A stretch of DNA of 64,000 nucleotides, from positions 47,120,891-47,184,890 of the forward strand of contig CM026397.1 of assembly GCA_014843695.1 (NCBI GenBank), read 5' to 3'. Source of the stretch: Archivesica marissinica (lineage: Eukaryota; Mollusca; Bivalvia; Venerida; Vesicomyidae). Positions 57,801 to 64,000 of this stretch are shown here, one piece after another. The number at the start of each line of letters is the position of its first letter. Positions within the stretch are counted from its first letter, which is position 1. The position numbers and the translations under genes are program-made. The notes beneath the pieces are model-generated. The model worked only from the letters and a program-made list of their open reading frames with translations. It made no database searches and had not been told where the DNA came from.

Positions 57801-60800
57801 TCACAGAGCCAGGTATCGCACATACAGCAATATCACCCATACTGACAGAGCCACGTATCGCACATTCAGCAATACCACCCATACTGACAGAGCCACGTAT
57901 CGCACATACAGCAATACCACCCATACTTACAGAGGCACGCATCGCACATTCAGCAATATCACCCATACTCTCACAGAGCCACGTATCGCACATCCAGCAA
58001 TACCACCCATACTTACAGTGGCACGTATCGCACATTCAGCAATATCACCCATACATTCACTGAGCCACGTATCGCACATACAGCAATATCACCCATACAT
58101 TCACAGAGCCACGTATCGCACATCCAGCCATACCACCCATACTTTCAGAGCCACGTATCGCACATCCAGCAGTACCACCCATACTTTCACAGAGCTACGT
58201 ATCGCACATCCAGCAATACCACCCATACTTTCAGAGCCACGTATCGCACATCCAGCAATACCACCCATACTTTCACAGAGCCACGTATCGTACATCCAGC
58301 CATACCACCCATACTTTCACAGAGCTACGTAGCGCTCATCCAGCCATACCACCCATACTTTCACAGAGCCAAGTATCGCACATCCAGCAATACCACCCAT
58401 ACTTTCACAGACCCACGTATCGATTATCCAGCAATACCACCCATAATTTCACAGAGCCACATATCGCACATCCAGCAATACCACCCATACTTTCACAGAG
58501 CCACGTATCGCACATCCAGCAATACCACCCATACTTTCACAGAGCCACGTATCGCACATCCAGAAATACCGTCCAGCTGCTCACAGAAGCACATATCGCA
58601 CATCCAGACATACTGTCCAGCTGCTCACAGGTGCACGTATCACACATCCAGAAATACCGCCCATACTTTCACAGAGCCACGTATTGCACATCCAGCAATA
58701 CCGCCCATACTTTCACAGAGCCTCGTATCGCACATCCACCAATACCACCCATACTTTCACAGAGCCAAGAATCCAAACCCAGCAATACCACCCATACTTT
58801 CACAGAGTCACGTATCGCACATCCAACAATAACACCAATACTTTCAGAGCCACGTATCGCACATCCAGCAATACCACCCATACTTTCACAGAGCCACGTA
58901 TCGCACATCCAGCAATACCACCCATAATTTCACAGAGCCACATATCGCCCATCCAGCAATACCACCCATACTTTCACAGACCCACATATCGCACATCCAG
59001 CAATACCACCCATACATTCACAGAGCCACGTATCGCACATCCAGCAATATCACCTATACATTCACAGATTCACGTATCGCACATCCAGCAATATCACCCA
59101 TACTTTCACAGAGCCACGTATCGCACATCCAAAAATACCGTTCAGCTGCTCACAGAAGCAAGTATCGCACATCCAGAAATACCACCCATAATTTCACAGA
59201 GCTACGTATCGCACATATGGCAATACCACCCATACATTCGCAGAGCTGTACATCCAGCAATAGCACCCATACTTTCACAGAGCCATGTATAGCACATCCA
59301 GCAATACCACCCATACTTTCACAGAGCTACGTATAGCACATCCAGCAATACCACCCATACTTTCACAGAGCTACGTATCGCACATACAGCAATACAACCC
59401 ATACTTTCACACAGCTACGTATCGCACATCCAGCAATACCGCCCATACCTTCACAGAGCCACGTATGGCACATCCAGCAATACCGCCCAGATGTTCACAG
59501 AGCCATGTATCGCACATCCAGCAATACCACCCATACTTTCACAGAGCCACGTATGGCACATCCAGCAATACCGCCCAGATGTTCACAGAGCCACGTACGG
59601 CACATCCAGCAATACCACCCATACTTTCACAGAGCCAGGTATCGCACATCCAGCAATACCACCCATACTTTCACAGAGCCACGTATCGCACATCCAGAAA
59701 TACCGTCCATCTGCTCACAGAAGCACGTATCGCACATCCATAAATACCGTCCAGCTGCTCACAGGAGCACGTATCGCACATCCCGAAATACTGTCCAGCT
59801 GCTCACAGGAGCATGTATCGCACATCCAGAAATACCGTCCAGCTGCTCACAGAAGCACGTATCGCACATCCAGAAATACCACCCATACTTTCATAGACCC
59901 ACGTATCGCACATCCAGCAATACCACCCACACTTACAGAGGCACGTATCGCACATTCAGCAATATCACCCATACTCTCACAGAGCCACGTCGCACATTCA
60001 GCAATACCACCCATACTTACAGTGGCACGTATCGCACATTCAGCAATATCACACATACATTCACTGAGCCACGTATCGCACATACAGCAATATCACCCAT
60101 ACATTCACAGAGCCACGTATCGCACATCCAGCAATATCACTCATACATTCACAGAGCCACGTAGCGCACATCCAGCCATACCACCCATACTTTCAGAGCC
60201 ACGTATCGCACATCCAGCAGTACCACCCATACTTTCACAGAGCCACGTATCGCACATCCAGCAATACCACCCATACTTTCAGAGCCACGTATCGCACATC
60301 CAGCAATACCACCCATACTTTCACAGAGCCACGTATCGCACATCCAGCCATACCACCCATACTTTCACAGAGCTACGTAGCGCACATCCAGCCATACCAC
60401 CCATACTTTCACAGAGCCAAGTATCGCACATCCAGCAATACCACCCATACTTTCACAGACCCATGTATCGATTATCCAGCAATACCACCCATAATTTCAC
60501 AGAGCCACATATCGCACATCCAGCAATACCACCCATACTTTCACAGAGCCACGTATCGCACATCCAGCAATACCACCCATACTTTCACAGAGCCACGTAT
60601 CGCACATCCAGAAATACCGTCCAGCTGCTCACAGAAGCACATATCGCACATCCAGACATACTGTCCAGCTGCTCACAGGTGCACGTATCACACATCCAGA
60701 AATACCGCCCATACTTTCACAGAGCCACGTATCGCACATCCAGCAATACCGCCCATACATTCACAGAGCCACGTATCGCACATCCAGCAATATCACCCAT

Positions 60801-63800
60801 AATTTCACAGAGCCAGGTATCGCACATCCAGCAATACCACCCATACATTCACAGAGCCAGGTATCGCACATCCAGCAATACCACGCATACATTCACAGAG
60901 CCACGTATCGCACATCCAGCAATATCACCTATACATTCACAGAGCCACATATCGCACATCCAGCAATACCACATATACTTTCCCAGAGCCACGTATGGCA
61001 CATCCAGCAATACCACCCATACTTTCACAGAGCCACGTATCGCACATCCAGAAATACCGTCCAGCTGCAGATAGAAGCACGTATCGCACATCCAGAAATA
61101 CCGTCCAGCTGCTCACAGAAGCACGTATCACACATCCAGAAATACCGTCCAGCTGCTCACAGAAGCACGTATCGCACATCCAGAAATACCGTCCAGCTGC
61201 TCACAGAAGCAGGTATCGCACATCCAGCAGTAGCACCCATCCTTTGACAGAGTCATGAATGGCACATCCAGCAATACCACCCATACTTCCACAGAGCTAC
61301 GTATCGCACATCCAGCAATACCACCCATACTTTCACAGAGCTACGTATCGCACATCCAGCAATACCGCCCATACATTCACAGAGCCATGTATGGCACATC
61401 CAGCAATACTGCCCAGATGTTCAGAGAGCCACGTATCGCACATCCAGCAATACCACCCATACTTTCACAGAGCCACGTATCGCACATCCAGCAATACCAC
61501 CCATACTTTCACAGAGCCACGTATCGCACATCCAGCAATACCACCCATACTGTCACAGAGTCACGTATCGCACATCCAGAAATACCGTCGAGCTGCTCAC
61601 AGGAGCACGTATCGCACATCCAGAAATACCGTTCAGCTGCTCACAGGAGCACTTATCGCACATCCAGAAATACCACCCATACTTTCACAGAGCTACGTAT
61701 CGCACATATGGCAATACCACACATACATTCGCAGAGCTGTACATCCAGCAATAGCACCCATACTTTCACAGAGCCATGTATCGCACATCCAGCAATACCA
61801 CCCATAGTTTCACAGAGCCATGTATAGCACATCCAGCAATACCACCTATACATTCACAGAGCCACGTATCGCATATCCAGCAATATCACCTATACATTCA
61901 CAGAGCCACATATCGCACATCCAGCAATACCACCTATACTTTCACAGAGCCACGTATGGCACATCCAGCAATACCACCCATACTTTCACAGAGCCACCTA
62001 TCGCACATCCAGAAATACCGTCCAGCTGCAGATAGAAGCACGTATCGCACATCCAGAAATACCGTCCAGCTGCTCACAGAAGCACGTATCACACATCCAG
62101 AAATACCGTCCAGCTGCTCACAGAAGCACGTATCGCACATCCAGAAATACCGTCCAGCTGCTCACAGAAGCACGTATCGCACATCCAGAAATACCGTCCA
62201 GCTGCTCACAGAAGCAGATATCACACATCCAGCAGTAGCACCTATCCTTTGACAGAGTCACGAATGGCACATCCAGCAATACCACCCATACTTTCACAGA
62301 ACTACGTATCGCACATCCAGCAATACCACCCATACTTTCACAGAGCTACGTATCGCACATCCAGCAATACCGCCCATACATTCACAGAGCCATGTATCGC
62401 ACATCCAGCAATACCGCCCAGATGTTCAGAGAGCCACGTATCGCACATCCAGCAATACCACCCATACTTTCACAGAGCCACGTATCGCACATCCAGCAAT
62501 ACCACCCATACTTTCACAGAGCTATATTTCGCACATCCAGCAATACAACCCATTCTTTCACATAGCCACGTATCGCACATCCAGCAATACCGCCCATACC
62601 TTCACAGAGCCACGTATAGCACATCCAGCAATACCGCCCAGATGTTCACAGAGCCATGTATCGCACATGTAGCAATACCACCCATACTTTCACAGAGCCA
62701 CGTATCGCACATCCTGAAATACCGCCCAGCTGCAGATAGAAGTACGTATCGCACATCCAGAAATACCGTCCAGCTGCTCACAGAAGCACTTATAGCACAT
62801 CCACAAATACCGTCCAGCTGCTCACAGAAGCACGTATCACAAATCCAGAAATACAGTCCAGCTGCTCACAGAAGCAGGTATCGCATATCCAGCAGTACCA
62901 CGCATACCTTCACAGAGCCAGGTGTCGCACATCCAGCAATACCACCCAGATGTTCACAGAGCCACGTATCGCACATCCAGAAATACCGCCCAGCTGCTCA
63001 CAGAAGCACGTATCACACATCAAGCAATACCACCCATACTTTCACAGAGCCACGTATCGCACATCAAGCAATACCACCCATACTTTCACAGAGCCACGAA
63101 TCGCAAATCCATCCATACCACCCATATTTTCAGAGCCACATATCGCAAATCCAGCAGTACCACCCATACTTTCACAGAGCCACGTATCGCACATCCAGCA
63201 ATACCACCCATACGTTCACAGAGCCACGTATCGTACATCCAACAATACCACCCAGATGTTCACAGAGCCACGTATCGCACATCCAGCAATACCATCCATA
63301 CTTTCACAGAGCCACGCATCGCACATCCAGCAATACCACCCATATTTTCACAGAGCCACGTATCGAACATCCAACAATACCATCTAGATGTTCACAGAGC
63401 CGTGTATCGCACATCCAGCAATACCACCCGTAATTTCAAAGGGCTACGTAGCGCATATCCAGCAATACCAACCATACTTTCACAGACCCACGTATCGCAC
63501 ATCCAGCAATACCACCCATACTTTCACAGAGCCACGTATCGCACATACAGCAATATCACCCATACATTCAGATAGCCACGTATCGCACATACAGCAATAT
63601 TACCCATACATTCACAGAGCCACGTATCGCACATACAGCAATATCACCCATACATTCACAGAGCCACGTATCGCACATCCAGCCATACCACCCATACATT
63701 CACAGAGCCACGTATCGCACATCCAGCCATACCACCCATACTTTCAGAGCCACGTATCGCACATCAAGCAATACCACCCATACTTTCACAGAGCCACGTA

Positions 63801-64000
63801 TCGCACATCAGCAATACCACCCATATTTCACAGAGCCACGTATCGCACATCCAGCAATACCGCCCATTCTTTCACAGAGCCACGTATCGCACATCCAGCA
63901 ATACCACCCATAATTCACAGAGCCACGTATCGCACATCCAGCAATATCACCCATACTTTCACAGAGCCACGTATCGCACATCCAGCAATACCACCCATAC
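51846..64000 (+). repeat. 44-bp satellite with subfamilies
   Basis: About 276 units of ACGTATCGCACATCCAGCAA followed by TACCACCCATACTTTCACAG and AGCC, continuing past the window end. Three interspersed subfamilies are visible: the main form, a form with GAAATACCGTCCAGCTGCTC and AGAAGC, and a form with ACAGCAATATCACCCATACATT. A shortened 41-bp form (ctttcagagcc) is frequent. Blocks at about 53550-53980 and 55590-56020 are nearly identical (offset 2040 bp), and similar long-range copies appear at 57400/59490. Confidence 0.96.

Overview
This window is animal nuclear DNA and has no bacterial features. The evidence is: short exons with GT-AG introns in a constant phase, tRNA-derived SINEs, a LINE reverse-transcriptase remnant, small terminal-inverted-repeat elements (MITEs) and a very large load of tandem repeats. 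The SINE with the conserved core (key words GGGTACTC and TTTCCTCCCAC) and the satellite-rich introns suggest a mollusc, perhaps a bivalve. That placement is inference. By my estimate about 48 of the 62 kb of called bases are tandem arrays. Two runs of exactly 1000 N (1333-2332 and 50846-51845) are scaffold gaps.

Layout. 1-1332: 18-bp array, then a gap. 2333-6256: 30-bp array. 6287-7070: SINE, LINE and SINE fragments. 7386-8234: a TIR element whose left end is a six-copy 39-bp array. 8235-9633: mostly unique DNA with a possible promoter. 9634-39708: a split plus-strand gene. Its intron 1 complex holds 15-bp, 27-bp and 57-bp arrays. The next intron holds 76-bp, 33-bp and 29-bp arrays. The last intron holds two MITEs, a 36-bp array, a SINE and a 14-bp array. 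39709-48007: intergenic DNA with many short arrays (37, 22, 46, 9, 36, 17, 74, 29 bp), several SINEs and a 350-bp TIR element. 48008-48734: terminal exon of a minus-strand gene convergent with the first. 48977-50845: the 18-bp array again, inverted, then a gap. 51846-64000: 44-bp array running off the window.

The plus-strand gene is the main coding content. Five well-supported exons (9634/9636-9861, 16681-16845, 22272-22457, 34999-35283, 39407-39708) are separated by phase-1 introns, so they splice in frame to about 387 residues. Three weaker phase-1 candidates (10275-10325, 17976-18086, 34821-34892) would raise this to about 465. I do not recognise the protein family. About 1.2-1.4 kb of coding sequence is therefore spread over 30 kb, with each long intron filled by a different set of satellites.

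The most striking observation is that the 76-bp satellite (about 132 copies, 22424-32465) is made from the 3' end of the exon at 22272-22457 plus its 5' splice site and the first bases of the intron. It looks like a satellite born by tandem amplification across an exon-intron junction. Two further arrays (39 bp and 36 bp) look like repeated transposon termini, because each has a lone inverted copy downstream. The window therefore shows several routes by which satellites can arise. Very long open frames lie inside the arrays, but they are by-products of unit lengths divisible by three and are not annotated as genes.
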